64,000 nucleotides of DNA from positions 124,001-188,000 of the forward strand of contig JANSLP010000021.1 in the NCBI GenBank assembly GCA_029298735.1. The letters run 5' to 3'. This document shows, in pieces, positions 20,366 through 31,800 of the stretch. How positions within the stretch are numbered: the first letter of the stretch is position 1; every line of letters begins with the position of its first letter. This DNA comes from Ophiostoma sp. CBS 140.51 (Eukaryota; Ascomycota; Sordariomycetes; Ophiostomatales; Ophiostomataceae). The notes below the pieces were generated by a model. It saw nothing but the letters and a program-made list of their open reading frames with translations. It searched no databases and had not been told where the DNA came from. Both the position numbers and the translations under genes were made by a program.

Positions 20366-21244
20366 AGCGAAGGTGTGTGCGGTATGTGAGAGGAGAGATG
20401 TGAGGGAATAAGAGTGAGATTGTGAGTGTGAGGTTGGAGACGGAGACGAAGACGAAGATTGAGATGGAGATGGAAGTTGATGATTCTATAATGAAAGTGA
20501 TATCGATATCGGCCGAAGGAAGGGAGAAAGGAACGACGAAAGAGAAAGAAAAAGGGGCAATGGCATTCTATATATATAACGGCGGGCCCATGGTGGTAGC
20601 AACGACGCCAGCTGTCGGTGTTGCTTTGTGTTGATGTTGTGTCGTCGAAGACAAAGTTGATTAAGGTTCACAAAGATGAAATATGAATGAGAAAGACGTG
20701 GAGGTCCCTTGGCCCAAGGCTGCGTGCCCGCGTCCCTTAGCCCAGCCATTTCGGGGCGTCGTAGCGCCAGGGGGATACAGCAACAGCCCAAATGCAGACG
20801 CAAATGCAGCAAAAGCCCCACTGATCGCCCGCAAGAAAACCAGCCAACCAGCGCCCGCCGTAGCGTCTGTTGGCACGCTTCCGGGGAAGGTTCAGCCTTT
20901 TCAATTTGTGTCGATGAGCCTTTCGTCCTATTTTCTTTCACAACCTCTCTTGTCTCTTTGACAGCTCGTTCAACACCACCTCACAACACCCTCACGGCCA
21001 CTCCTGTACCCAAAAACGACGGGCTATACGTCGTAAAGAAAACGTGCACGCGACAAAGACAAAGACAAAAAACTACAAAGCGATTGAAGGGGTCTGCGAC
21101 AAAGAGCTTTGTTTGCGAGGACTTTGTTTCGAGCCGACGTTCTTGACGATTGACTACGACGGCCGTTGTTTGCTCCCACCAACACTTCCTCCATACACAC
21201 ATATACATACACATCACTCTCGCACACACACGCACACACCCGAC
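20366..21244. promoter_or_regulatory. divergent Elongin A/THOC7 promoter region
   Basis: About 0.88 kb between divergent starts. A TATATATATA tract at about 20,569-20,578 lies some 200 nt upstream of the Elongin A ATG and could act as its TATA element. The last 60 nt before THOC7 is a CA-rich ACACAC tract. No independent gene is seen. Confidence 0.4.
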
Positions 21245-22456
21245 ATGGCCTACCAGCTCCTCGACCCGCGCGAGGAGGAGGAGCTCTTCAAGGCGCGCCT
21301 CCTCAATGTCGAAGAGAAGCCGTTTAAACGCATCACTAAACGGTTGGCCTTGCTCAATAGAGTCGTGGCCTCAGCCGGTGTTCAGGAACAGACACCGCCA
21401 CCAGAGGCTGAGGGGGAGAGAGAGGGAGAGGCAGCAAACAGAGAGAGCGCGCCGCCCGTCCCGTCCGTCGCCGTCGTTGACAGGGAAAAGAACCTTGCCG
21501 AAATTGCCCAGCTCCGTGAAGACATAACCCTCGATTTTGCCGCGTTCGACTCCAGCATCGCCCGCCTCCAGTTTCTGGCCGCTGCCAACGCTCGCGAACG
21601 CACTCGCTATGCTGACCACCGCTTGACAATCGAAGATACCTGCCGGAGCGTGCGCGACGACACGCTCGTTGGCTTGCGCAGCCAGCTGGAGACGGCACGC
21701 GCCACACTGAAACAGCGACAGGCGTTTGACGCTCTGGCCGACAAGATTACCTCGTCGAAAACATTGTGGCCGCGCCCGGAACAGCAGGCCACGATTGACA
21801 AGCTCGAGGACGAGTGCCGGCAGCTGCAGCGGGAGAGCGAGGCGTATGCAGTGACGTGGAGCGAGCGCAAGCAGCAGTTTGCGCGCATCATGGACGAGAG
21901 CATGCGCTTGCGGCGACAGATTCGAGACGAGAAGGAGGAGGTGGAGCGGCGGGAAGGTATGGACGAAGAGGAGGAGGGGGCCGCCGGTGGTGCGTCAGGA
22001 CCAGCGGGAATTGCTGGTGCACGAGGAACGACGCCCGCACCCGGTACGGCTGCTGCCGCTGCTAATATGAGCGCCGCACCCTCGGCTGGCGATACACCTG
22101 CATCGGCTGCGGGCGGCGCAACACTCAACGTCCCCGAGGTGACCACCAATGGCGCCAGCAGTCCGCGCAGTCCTGCTGCTGTTGATGCGGATGACAACAG
22201 CCAAGCTCTCCACCCAGACTCGGCGGCTGCAGCTACCAATGGTGATGCTGCAACACCACTGCCTTCCACCTCTGTGGCAGCAACCCCCGAGCCAACCAGT
22301 ACGCAAAACGAAGACGGCGACGACGTCGATATGGTCGAGGTCGACGAGGAAGAACGTCTTGCGGCAGCGGCGGCGGCAGCCCAAGATGATGGCGGAGCTA
22401 CGCCTCTGACAGTAGTAGAAACACCAGCAAGCACGGAAAAGATGGATACAACATAA
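21245..22456 (+). CDS. THO complex subunit 7 (THOC7-like)
   Basis: The frame is open further upstream, but the first convincing Met is at 21245 (GACATGGCC), giving 403 residues (MAYQLLDPREEEELFKARLL). Residues about 1-235 match the THOC7 family: KRITKRLALLNRV, then a long coiled coil (LREDITLDFAAFDSSIARL, TLVGLRSQLETARATLKQRQAFD, then IDKLEDECRQLQRESEAYAVTWSERKQQF). Residues 240-403 are Ala/Thr/Pro/acidic low-complexity and probably disordered. THO couples Pol II transcription to mRNP assembly and nuclear export and limits R-loops. The coiled-coil region carries the identification; the tail does not. The gene is intron-free. Confidence 0.8.
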   Translation: MAYQLLDPREEEELFKARLLNVEEKPFKRITKRLALLNRVVASAGVQEQTPPPEAEGEREGEAANRESAPPVPSVAVVDREKNLAEIAQLREDITLDFAAFDSSIARLQFLAAANARERTRYADHRLTIEDTCRSVRDDTLVGLRSQLETARATLKQRQAFDALADKITSSKTLWPRPEQQATIDKLEDECRQLQRESEAYAVTWSERKQQFARIMDESMRLRRQIRDEKEEVERREGMDEEEEGAAGGASGPAGIAGARGTTPAPGTAAAAANMSAAPSAGDTPASAAGGATLNVPEVTTNGASSPRSPAAVDADDNSQALHPDSAAAATNGDAATPLPSTSVAATPEPTSTQNEDGDDVDMVEVDEEERLAAAAAAAQDDGGATPLTVVETPASTEKMDTT

Positions 22457-22644
22457 GGACGGCAGTGGTGGTTATGTGGTTATCATGCATTATTACAATA
22501 CGGCGGCGTATTTATTGTACGCACATTGCCTTGTCTAGTTTCTTTTGGTTTTCTCTTTTGCTCTTCCATAGATGGGCCTCAGCACGGCGTCCGGTGGATA
22601 TAATCATATTTTCTCAATCTCTTTCAATAATTGCTCCTCCTTGT

Positions 22645-23173
22645 CTAAATCTCCTTGGCCACGGCCGTCTGGCCTGTCCGCAGAACCGCCCGCGCCTTGT
22701 CGAGCTCGTCGGACGAGGTGCCGTCGTCTGCAGCGTCCGCCTCGCGGATGGCAATCTGTTCTTCGAGGGTCGAGACAGCTTCGGCGGTGCGCTGCTTAAG
22801 GGGGGCAAAGACGGCTTTCGTTTCGTCGACGGCGCGGTTCTGCGAGTGAGTGAGTGAGCGAGAGTTAGCGAGCGAACGAGACTCGTGTTGAGCTGTAGTG
22901 GGGTGAAAAGGGCTGCGAGCGCAGCGAGGACAAGAGAAGAACTGCGAGCGCAGCGAGGGAAGCAAGGCGAGGACAAAAAAAACGTACCTCCTGCTTCAGG
23001 ACAAACTCGGCATTGCCATCCAGAGTGGACGGATCTTCTGCGGCCGCAATTTCTTGGGCCAACTGGCGGACACGCTCCTGCTGCTTTGCAAGCTCGGCGC
23101 GGTAAAAGGCCTCTTCCTTGACGAGGCGCTCGACGGCCTTTGTGGCGATGCAGAGGTCAGACGGGGAAGGCAT
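22645..23173 (-). CDS. tbca: tubulin-folding cofactor A
   Basis: Two exons: 23173-22988 (62 codons) and 22839-22645, joined across a 148-nt intron (GTACGT donor, GCTAAC branch site, CGCAG acceptor), giving 126 residues. The start is MPSPSDLCIATKAVERLVKE. The protein is almost entirely helical and charged: EEAFYRAELAKQQERVRQLA, then ETKAVFAPLKQRTAEAVSTLEEQI, then ELDKARAVL. This matches the three-helix bundle of TBCA/Rbl2, which holds newly folded beta-tubulin before heterodimer assembly. Length is typical for the family. The intron contains a 17-bp direct repeat (see separate entry). The stop lies only 189 nt from the convergent THOC7 stop. Confidence 0.9.
22913..22958. repeat. 17-bp direct repeat with internal inverted symmetry in TBCA intron
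   Basis: CTGCGAGCGCAGCGAGG occurs at 22913-22929 and 22942-22958, 12 nt apart. Each copy contains CTGCG-AG-CGCAG, which can pair with itself as a short stem. Both lie inside the 148-nt TBCA intron. Confidence 0.9.
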
Positions 23174-24409
23174 TGTGTGTGGTGGGTAGAGAATTGATGG
23201 TGATTGCGAGTTTAAAGAGGTGAACGAGGTCAATGGTGTGAGGTTCGATCTTCACTTTATAGCGGGGTGCTGTCTAAGCTCGAGCACCGTAAATAGGGGG
23301 CCCACCAGTGTCTAAAATGCGGCTGCCTATGACGCCAACCACATCACGTGGGAAGGAGCGAGCTTCGAAACGACAACAAAGAGGACCAACAAGACTGCAG
23401 GAAAGGGACGAGGCAGCAGAATAAAAAAGAAATGAGTAGTTAAAAAGGATTATGCATGACACATAGAATGGCTTTGTTTATTTGTGAATAGCCGCATTTG
23501 CCCTGGGCTGCATCAAGGGCGGGGCATAGCAACAAGGCTGCAGAAAATCGATATAAAACTGAAGTAACGACTATTGGACACCATATTTTCGGAACATAAA
23601 ACACCAAAATAATACACAGACAGGGATCCAAGAAGCAAGAGAGACAATCAGTCACAGGTAGAAATACTTGAATGAATAATAATAGACTCAATATAATTTG
23701 ATACAAGAAAGGTTGCCGAGTAAAACAAGACCAGGAAATGGCGACGCGAAAAACTTCGTCACCGCCTTGCCAAGGACTCGAGGATATACCCAAACAAAGT
23801 AGACAGGTCCCTGCATGGTCTACCCTAGACTAAAGAACCAAAAAAGGAACACAAAAAGAAAACACAACACTGAGATCTGGTATCAATCGGTCCTCGCCTC
23901 CTCTTCTTTTTTTGTTAAAGAAAAAGAGACACACATATAGAGACCCCTTACCCAGTGTACCGGGATCAAAACAAAAAACAAAAAAAGTCAAGCTACACGC
24001 CAATAAAACGCCCATATTCCGAGAGGGCGTACACAAAAAGGGGAAAGATGAGAAGATGAAAAGAGGAAAAGAGAAAAACAAAGGAACCAATACCCAAAAA
24101 CACCCAAAGACTAAGAATTAACAAAAAAAGAGAGAGAAACACACAAAAATATACATGCCTGTCGTAGTCGCCGTACACCCCCGAGAAACCGCCGTTTGTT
24201 TTGTTCATTCAAGTGTTATGAATGAGAAATGCGAATGTGGAAGAGCGAAGGGTGAGATATAATGCGGATGGGAGTGAACGATGATGAGGATGAGAGGAAC
24301 AAGAGGGTTAGGGGCGTGATCGTAAAGTTGAGTAAAAGCTAGGAGCATCGAAGATGCCTGAGGCCGGTTGGCAAGATTCGTGGGGCAAACAGTGGAGTAC
24401 AGGGTCATC
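23174..24409. other. TBCA promoter and RAD21 3' region
   Basis: About 1.2 kb between two minus-strand genes. A CACGTG at about 23,345-23,350 lies 170 nt upstream of TBCA. The rest is A-rich on the plus strand with no coding frame. On the minus strand, CCCTAACCCT at 24304-24313, about 100 nt past the RAD21 stop, matches the telomere-repeat complement over 10 nt, but is short enough to be chance. Confidence 0.45.
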
Positions 24410-26409
24410 CTATGCCGCAACTGCAACCGGTGCACTCGTCATGCTCGGTGCGCCGTTACCAGCACTCTCCTCCTGCTGCTCTTGCTGCTCCTCATCCGCG
24501 TTGCCGCTTGCGTCCCGCTCCGCCCATGCACCCCACAGGCCACGCTTGCTCTGCAGCTTGATGTTACCGCCCAGCGTCTCACTTGCCTGCTCAATCTTGA
24601 TCGCGTCCTTGGTGGCCAGCACCAGGCACTCAAAGAACATCCGCGTCGCGTCCGCCTTAGTCGCACGGCCCTCGGGCAGCACCTGCTGGAACACAGCCGA
24701 CGACTTTTTCCGCTTATCGGAATCGTCCGCTGCCTCCTTGCCGAAGATGTCGCGCAGGATGTGAACGGCGTGCTTGGTGCCGAGAGAGACGGGCAGACCA
24801 GAAGCGGCTGCGGAGGCATTGTGGCTCAGGTCGGCAGTTTTGTCGTCGCCACCGGCACCAGCGCCAAACGTCATGTCATCGTCGTCGTCACCGCCAAAAC
24901 CGGGGATCTCAAGGACAGTGCCATCGGGGGCAATGGAGGCACCGCCAAAGTGGTCAGCGCCACCGTCCAGACCGCCAAAGTGGTCGTCGTCACCCAGATC
25001 CAGGCGCGGCGATTTGGAGTGCGTCAGGTCCTGGTCGCTATCCATATCGGCAATACCACTGTCGCGCTTCCGCTTCAGGTCGTTGACAGGGCCGTGGATC
25101 GACTCGTAAGAAAGAAGACCGCGCAGCTCAGGCGCCCATGTCGCGCTGCGGCCGCCCATCATGATGCTCGACACGAAGCCGTTGGTCTTACGCATCTCCA
25201 TAAGGGCAAGCACCTGAGGGTCGCGCGGCAGGAAAGCCTGCGGCTTCAGGATGTTGCTGCGGTTGTTTTGTTGCTCGCGGATGACGTTAGCGGCCAGCAT
25301 CGTCTCGGCGTCCGACTCGAGCACCTTAGTCTTCTTGATCCGCTGCGGCGCGCGGCGCGCCACCTGGTTCGGGCCCAGGCCGTCACCGGCGTCGTACATA
25401 TCAAAACCGTTGTGACGCGAGTACTCGAGCTCGCCCTGGCGAACATCGTCGTCGTCGACATCAGATAACGGAGACTCGGAGATACGCGCGCGAGACATGT
25501 CGACAAGGCCACCAGGCATCACCGACTGGTCGCCCAAGTTGAACTGCATGTCATCATCGTCCATGCGGATGTCGCCGTCGTCGCCGGCAATGCGCACACC
25601 GTCGGCAAACGTATCGTCAGCGCCGTCCTTGCCGCCACGAGGCTCCATATCCAGGTCGAACATGTCGTCCTCAAAGGGTGCGGGGGCCGGGGCGTCACGA
25701 CCGACTTCGACGCTGTTGTCGACAGGGCGCAGCGGGTCGTCAAAGTCAAGGCCGAAATCTAGGTCAAGCTCGAGATCGTCCTTGGCAGCAATGGCGAGGT
25801 CGTCATCTTCGTTAAAGGTGCCGCCGAGGAACTGGCTGTTGTTGTAGTCTTCTTGCAGGTTGATGTCGCGCGCGTTACCGCGGCCACCGCCACCGGCACG
25901 GCGGTTGCTGCTGGACGGCGTGGCCGTGACCTCGTCCAGTTGTGCGAGGAAGAATTCCGGGTCTGGCCGCGGCAGCAAGTCGAGGTTGTCGTATGGTGTG
26001 ATGCGGTCTGGCAGCAGAAGCGACTCGCGGTTCGAGCTTTGTTGGTTGGCGGGCAAGTCGTTGTTACCGCTTGACCGGAAGGCCTGTCTTGCAGTTAGCG
26101 GGGGGTACGATATTGGAAAAGACACCAACATGACGCGCGACTTACCATCTTGATCTTCATTAATGCTTCATTGCAGTCGTCTAGTAAGTAACGCGCTTTG
26201 CGGCTGTAAATGCGGACAACACCGAGCAGCAACTGGCCACTGAGACGCAGCGCCATGGGAGCCTGGTTGGGCGTGATGATGGCTTCGACACTGTCCTGCA
26301 GGTTGGACTGCAAAATGTGCGTCTTGGAGAGCTTGCGCTCAATGTTGGCCGACAGCCAGACGCGGGCCAAAGGCCCCGTCTTGGAGAGCAGCGTCTCCGA
26401 ATAGAACAT
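24410..26409 (-). CDS. rad21: cohesin kleisin RAD21/SCC1
   Basis: Two exons: 26409-26146 (88 codons) and 26083-24410, with a 62-nt intron (GTAAGT donor, GCTAAC branch site, ACAG acceptor), giving 645 residues. The N-terminal Rad21/Rec8 domain is intact (MFYSETLLSKTGPLARVWLS, LRLSGQLLLGVVRIYSRKARYL), which binds SMC3. The acidic middle contains SVEVGR ending at Arg217, a fit to the separase consensus ExxR preceded by Ser. The C-terminal winged-helix that binds SMC1 is present (ATRMFFECLVLATKDAIKIE to RGLWGAW). Cohesin holds sister chromatids together from S phase to anaphase and organises loops. The mitotic paralogue is favoured over meiotic Rec8 by the well-conserved ends. Confidence 0.94.
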
Positions 26410-28887
26410 GGTCGCGGCGGGCCGTAGACCAGAGAGAGGGGAAAGGCGCGACGGTAACGACGGGCGAGATGGTGTAGAGAGGCAATGCCTGGGCGGTGAG
26501 GCTGACCGCGATGCTAGAAGGGACGCTCGCTCGCGTTACGCGGCACGTCGTGATGTGATGCAATGGAAGAGAGGATGGGATGGGATGAATATTGATATGG
26601 AGAGGGATGGTGATGATCAAAGACAGTCCCGTGCACAGTCCGTCTTCGCGATGGGAAGCAGAGGTGAGCGCGACGTGTGTCGGGGTGGAGGGAGAGTGGC
26701 GTGGGTGGAGAGGAGAGGGAGAAATGATAGAGGTGCAGAGGACGAAAAGATAAAAAAAGAAAGAAAAGCGAGGTAAACAACCCAGGCGCGTAAGGCCTGT
26801 TATTTTTGTATTTTATTTTAGAGTGGACCGATCGCGTTCGGGGGTGCGAAGAAGGGGCCCAATCTGGACACTGTGTACGAGCGGTCTCGTCGAAGTCGTC
26901 GTGCGCGAGGCGATTGGCAATGCGAAAGATGTCGAGTCGAAACGACGCGGTGAAGCCCGAAAACGAGGGTGAAGATGCGAAAGAGACGATGCGGGAAGGA
27001 AGAACGAAAAAGAGGGAAGGAGAGGAAGGTGCACACCGTTATGTCTCGTTGTGCGTTTTTGCGCGCGGTGATGGGGAAATTGACGGTGCAAAAGGGGAAA
27101 ATAGGCAACGGATGGAAAGAGCGGCGCGAGGGGAGGGGGGTGAGTGGCTCTCTGTAGGTATTGGGAAGGAGCGCAACGCTCTCAGTACTCAGCGGGTGAC
27201 CAACCCTCTTGGTTGTCCAGCCAGTCACAGTGCGGGCTAGGGCGGCTGCTGCGAAATTAATCGGGTGGCTGGGGTTCCCAGCCACATTCCGTGGCTCCAT
27301 TCCCGAGCCAAGTCACGTGAATCGAGTCGACGCATCGATGATTAAGCTGTATGCGTCGGCGTTAGCCAATTAAAGCCATGCGAAGGCCGTGTAGTCAACT
27401 TTGAGCTGGTACTCGGAGCTGAAGTCACTGCCGTAGTTGACCACCATGTAAATGCATCATCCAATGCGTTCTGCGCGCTGAGCAATTGCAGACTGATGTT
27501 TACTGATGAGATGCACGATTTGAAGCTCGGTAGACCGTTCATCACCTATATTCCATTATCTACATCTGTATTGACATCCCAAGTTACATCTGCATCAGGT
27601 CTCGTAATACGGCAGCTGCCACGCCGGAAGACTACCTGTCGCGTGCTATATCCGCTGTATTGCTCCAAGGTTAACGCCCCTCAGCTCTCTCCATTAAACC
27701 ACAGCGGCCACCAGACGCCGACTCTCCAAGACGGGACCCCCTGCATGCACCCGCCTGTTTGGGAAAGAGCGGCTGCACAGTGTGCAGTTTTGCGCGAGGA
27801 AGCTCAAAGTATTGCTTCCGTATTGGTGTGCAAACGAGGGAGGAAACTCCCAAAACTGGGAAGAAGCATTCAGTGACCTGGGCCGCGCCTGCAACTTCCA
27901 ACAAGCAAGGGACAGCAATCTATCCCTCTGGCGCTCAATGGCAAGAGAGGAAGGAGCAAGTGGTCGTTCAGCAGCTTTTATCACCAACAGAGTACAAATC
28001 GGTCTCCTTTTCCAAAATCGTTCCCAAAACAGCCTCACTTTTTTCATCTTGTCTCTTTACACGTCCCGCGCCAGCTTCACGACTCGCTCGCTTCGCGTCG
28101 CGCATCTGCATTAGCATTCCCAGATTAGCTACAACTCGTCTGGGGGGCCTTCTGCGAAACCCTGTCCTTTTTTGTTCCTTTTTTCTGCTTGTGTGGGCCC
28201 TCCCCATCCATTCCCCAATTAAGTCCACGTCAACGCAGCACTCTTCAATCTTTCACAGGCCTCGCTACTTTCCTGGCCCCTTTCCCTGCCATCAAGCCCC
28301 TTTTCTCGCTCCGCGCCTGCTATTCGTTGGTACCAAAACTACAGAGCTCGCTGGCCTCTTGGACTGTCGATCGCTCACCTGTGTTCTTTTTTGTCCTGTC
28401 TCTTTCGTCACGTCTTCCTTTCTCCAGTCCTTCATTTTTGTCAATCATTTTTGCTCGCGTCGGTACGTCCTTCCATCTTGATCTCGAACCTCGAATTCGC
28501 CATCGACTACTCTGTCGTCCATCTCGGCCTCGACCGTTGCCCCGTCGTCTGTTCGAGTCGGCTCGCGCTTGGCGCCCGTTTTATACGTCTTTGCCGTTCG
28601 TTCACTAATTCGCCTTTTTTCAAGCCACTTCTCGAATTCACATCTCGACCATACCACTCCGATCGATCTTCTGACGGCGGCCCCTCACTCCTTCCATCAC
28701 ACCGTCATCCAACGTCATTCCTGGCAGCGGCGTTCCATCCGTCGAATCGAGCGGTTGAGCTGATGACCATCGCCTGGTCTTGATCCGCTTTGCTCTTCTC
28801 GCCGTTTAATATCGTCTCCTGCTTAACTTCCTATCTGCTTCCCATCTCCTTTGTCCTCCCCTATCCCTTTCCACGTCCACAGCCGTC
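26410..28887. promoter_or_regulatory. divergent RAD21/PMR1 intergenic region (2.5 kb)
   Basis: No convincing gene. The RAD21-proximal part is G/A-rich on the plus strand, i.e. pyrimidine-rich in the RAD21 transcript sense. The PMR1-proximal part (about 28,000-28,880) is T/C-rich leader. A 6-codon frame (ATG 28763 to TGA 28783, MTIAWS) is the last upstream ATG before PMR1 and may be a uORF. A palindromic TCACGTGA is at 27313-27320. Confidence 0.45.
27313..27320. promoter_or_regulatory. TCACGTGA E-box palindrome
   Basis: Perfect 8-nt palindrome of the bHLH (Cbf1-like) E-box type, about 900 nt upstream of RAD21 and 1.57 kb upstream of PMR1. Activity is inferred only. Confidence 0.3.
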
Positions 28888-31800
28888 ATGGACCGGCTTA
28901 AAGGCAGTGGTGCCGACGAACACTCCCTTCCGCTTTACAATGGCAAGGACGTCCCGAGACTGTCGACGCCGCAGTCCAGTGGCAACGACGACTACCACAG
29001 CCGGCGGTCACGCACCCCGAATCACATCCGCACAACATCAGCCCAGAGCCGGAGTATAGCAGAAGAGTACGCGTTTATGACGCCGGCCGAGACGGCCCAG
29101 CGTCTCGGAACTTCCCTCACACACGGCCTCACACCTGTCGAGGGCATTGCCCGTCTCCGCGACGGCGCCAACGAGATCCCCCACGACCCCCCAGAACCAT
29201 TATGGCTGCGTTTCCTTGGCCAGTTCAAGGAACCCCTGATTATCTTACTGCTGATCTCCGCCGGCGCGTCGGTGCTTGTCGGCAACACCAGTGATGCTAT
29301 CAGTATCACAGTGGCCGTCACTATTGTCGTTACAGTCGGTTTCGTCCAGGAATACCGCTCGGAAAAGTCCATTGAGGCTTTGAACCACCTTGTCCCCGAC
29401 CACGCTCATCTCATCCGTACTGTTTCCAAAGACGCATCTCCCGGCGCCCGCCCCTCGCCCCTCAGCAACTGGCCTTCATCGAGCGACGTCAACGGCGACC
29501 CACAGACCCCATCCGACCCCCGTCTTCAGCTGGCCGATCTTGATACTGCCAGTGGCGCCGTGACTCCCACTGAGGAGGTCATCCAGGCGACGTCTACCAA
29601 GGTGCTGGCGCAGCAGCTGGTTCCTGGCGATCTGGTCCTGTTCACGACGGGCGACCGTATTCCGGCCGATATCCGTGTGACCAAGGCCGTCGACCTGACC
29701 ATTGACGCCTCCAACCTGACGGGCGAGAACGAGCCTGTGCGCCTGACCTCCGATGTGCGCTCCCGTGTCAACCTGCCCTTTTCACCGGGCGTCAACCCCA
29801 AGTCCTCCAGCAACAGCCTGCCCCTGCCTTCCCCGATTGGCAACGGCCCCGGCGGTAGCCTCTCAGCCAGCAACAGCGACAACGCCCACAACGACAAGAA
29901 CATTGCATACATGGGTACGCTCGTCAAGTCGGGCCATGGCCAGGGTATTGTCTTTGCAACGGGTGGCAACACCCACTTTGGTACTATCTCGCTCAGTGTT
30001 TCTGGCACGGAGAGCCCGCGCTCCCCGCTGCAGCTGTCCATGGACGACCTCGGCGCCCAGCTCAGCAAGTTCTCGTTCATCGTCATTGGTCTCATCTCGT
30101 TTATTGGCTGGCTGCAGGGCAAGGGCCTGCTCGACATCTTTACCATTTCCATCTCGCTCGCTGTCGCCGCTATTCCCGAAGGTCTGCCGATTATTGTCAC
30201 TGTGACGCTCGCACTTGGTGTGCACCGCATGGCTGGTCGTAACGCGATTGTGCGCAAGATGCCTAAGGTCGAGACGCTCGGTTCGGTTAACGTTGTGTGC
30301 ACGGACAAGACGGGCACACTGACCATGAACCACATGACAGTCACCAAGCTGTGGTACTTTGGTCGCGAGTCACCCGTCGAGGTGGATGCGGAGGAGGACG
30401 CCTCCGAGGCCAAGCCCGACGCCGCGGCCACGCGTATTCTGCGCATTGGCAACATTGCCAACAACGCGCGGTTGTCGCGCCGGTACCGGGAGAACGGTGC
30501 GGGTGCCCGTGCTGTGCTGTCGTCGACCCTTAACCAGGAGGATGGCCCACTATCGGTTAGCCGCTGGGTGGGCCAGCCGACCGACGTGGCGGTCATGGAC
30601 CTGGTCGACCGGTACAAGGAGCACGACGTGCGCGACGCCATTGGCCCGCGTGTGGTAGAGACCCCCTTCAGCTCGGAGCGCAAGTGGATGGGCGTGACGA
30701 TTGGCAGCAACAACAACGATAACAAGAACGACAAGGAGTTTGCGTACATCAAGGGCGCGCTCGACCGTGTCCTGGAGGCGTGCGACACGTATGTGTCCTC
30801 GGACGGCCGCGAAATTGTGCTGGACGGCAAGCGCAAGCAGGAGGCGATTGAGGAGGCCGACAAGCTGGCGTCGCAGGGTCTGCGTGTGATTGCGTTTGCC
30901 AGCGGCCCTGTCAGCAACAAGTCGGCCAAGAGCCGCGCGGCTGCTGCCGCCAACGCTGCCGACAAGAACGGCCACCACCACGTGGCCTTCAGTGAGGAGC
31001 CGTACAAGGGCCTGACGTTTGCGGGTCTGGTGGGCATGAGCGACCCGCCGCGGCCCGGTGTTGGGCGGTCGATCCGCAAGCTGATGCGTGGTGGTGTCAA
31101 GGTGATTATGATTACGGGCGACGCTGAGACGACGGCGCTTGCCATTGGCCACCAGCTGGGCATGTCGATTGCGCGGCCCGTGGAGCACGCGGCGAACCAG
31201 GTGGCCGTACACCCTGTGCTGCGCGGTGAGGACGTCGAGGCATTGTCGGAAGAAGACCTGGCGCAGGCGATGCAGCAGACGACCATCTTTGCGCGGACGA
31301 ACCCAGACCACAAGATGAAGATTATCCGGGCGCTGCAGGCGCGGGGCGACATTGTGGCGATGACAGGCGACGGCGTCAACGATGCGCCCGCCCTCAAGAA
31401 GGCGGACATTGGTATTGCCATGGGCCGCCACGGCACGGATGTGGCCAAGGAGGCAGCCGACATGATTCTGACGGACGACGACTTCTCGACGATCCTGCAC
31501 GCCATTGAGGAGGGCAAGGGTATCTTCAACAACATCCAAAACTTCTTGACGTTCCAGCTGAGCACGAGCGCGGCAGGCCTGTCGCTGGTGCTGTTGTGCA
31601 CCTGCTTCGGCTATAAGTCGCCGCTCAACGCCATGCAGATTCTCTGGATCAGTGAGTACCTTCTTTTTGCACCTTTTGTTTTTTGCCTTGTTTTAAATGA
31701 ACGCTGCTAACAGTTCAGACATTATCATGGATGGCCCTCCGGCTCAGTCGCTCGGCGTCGAGGCGGTCGACCGTGACGTCATGAAACGCCCACCACGCAA

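Noticed and set aside
24304..24313. CCCTAACCCT on the minus strand as a telomerase RNA template
   Set aside because: Ten nt of telomere-repeat complement is expected about once in 64 kb by chance; it lies in the RAD21 3' UTR and I see no pseudoknot or CR4/5 evidence. A covariance search for fungal telomerase RNA would decide.
24368..25468. 366-codon frame antisense to RAD21
   Set aside because: Shadow of the conserved kleisin frame; composition is that of an antisense translation.
29526..31601. 691-codon open frame antisense to PMR1
   Set aside because: It mirrors the PMR1 coding frame. GC-rich third positions of the real gene remove antisense stops. The translation is Ser/Ala/Arg-rich with no domain.
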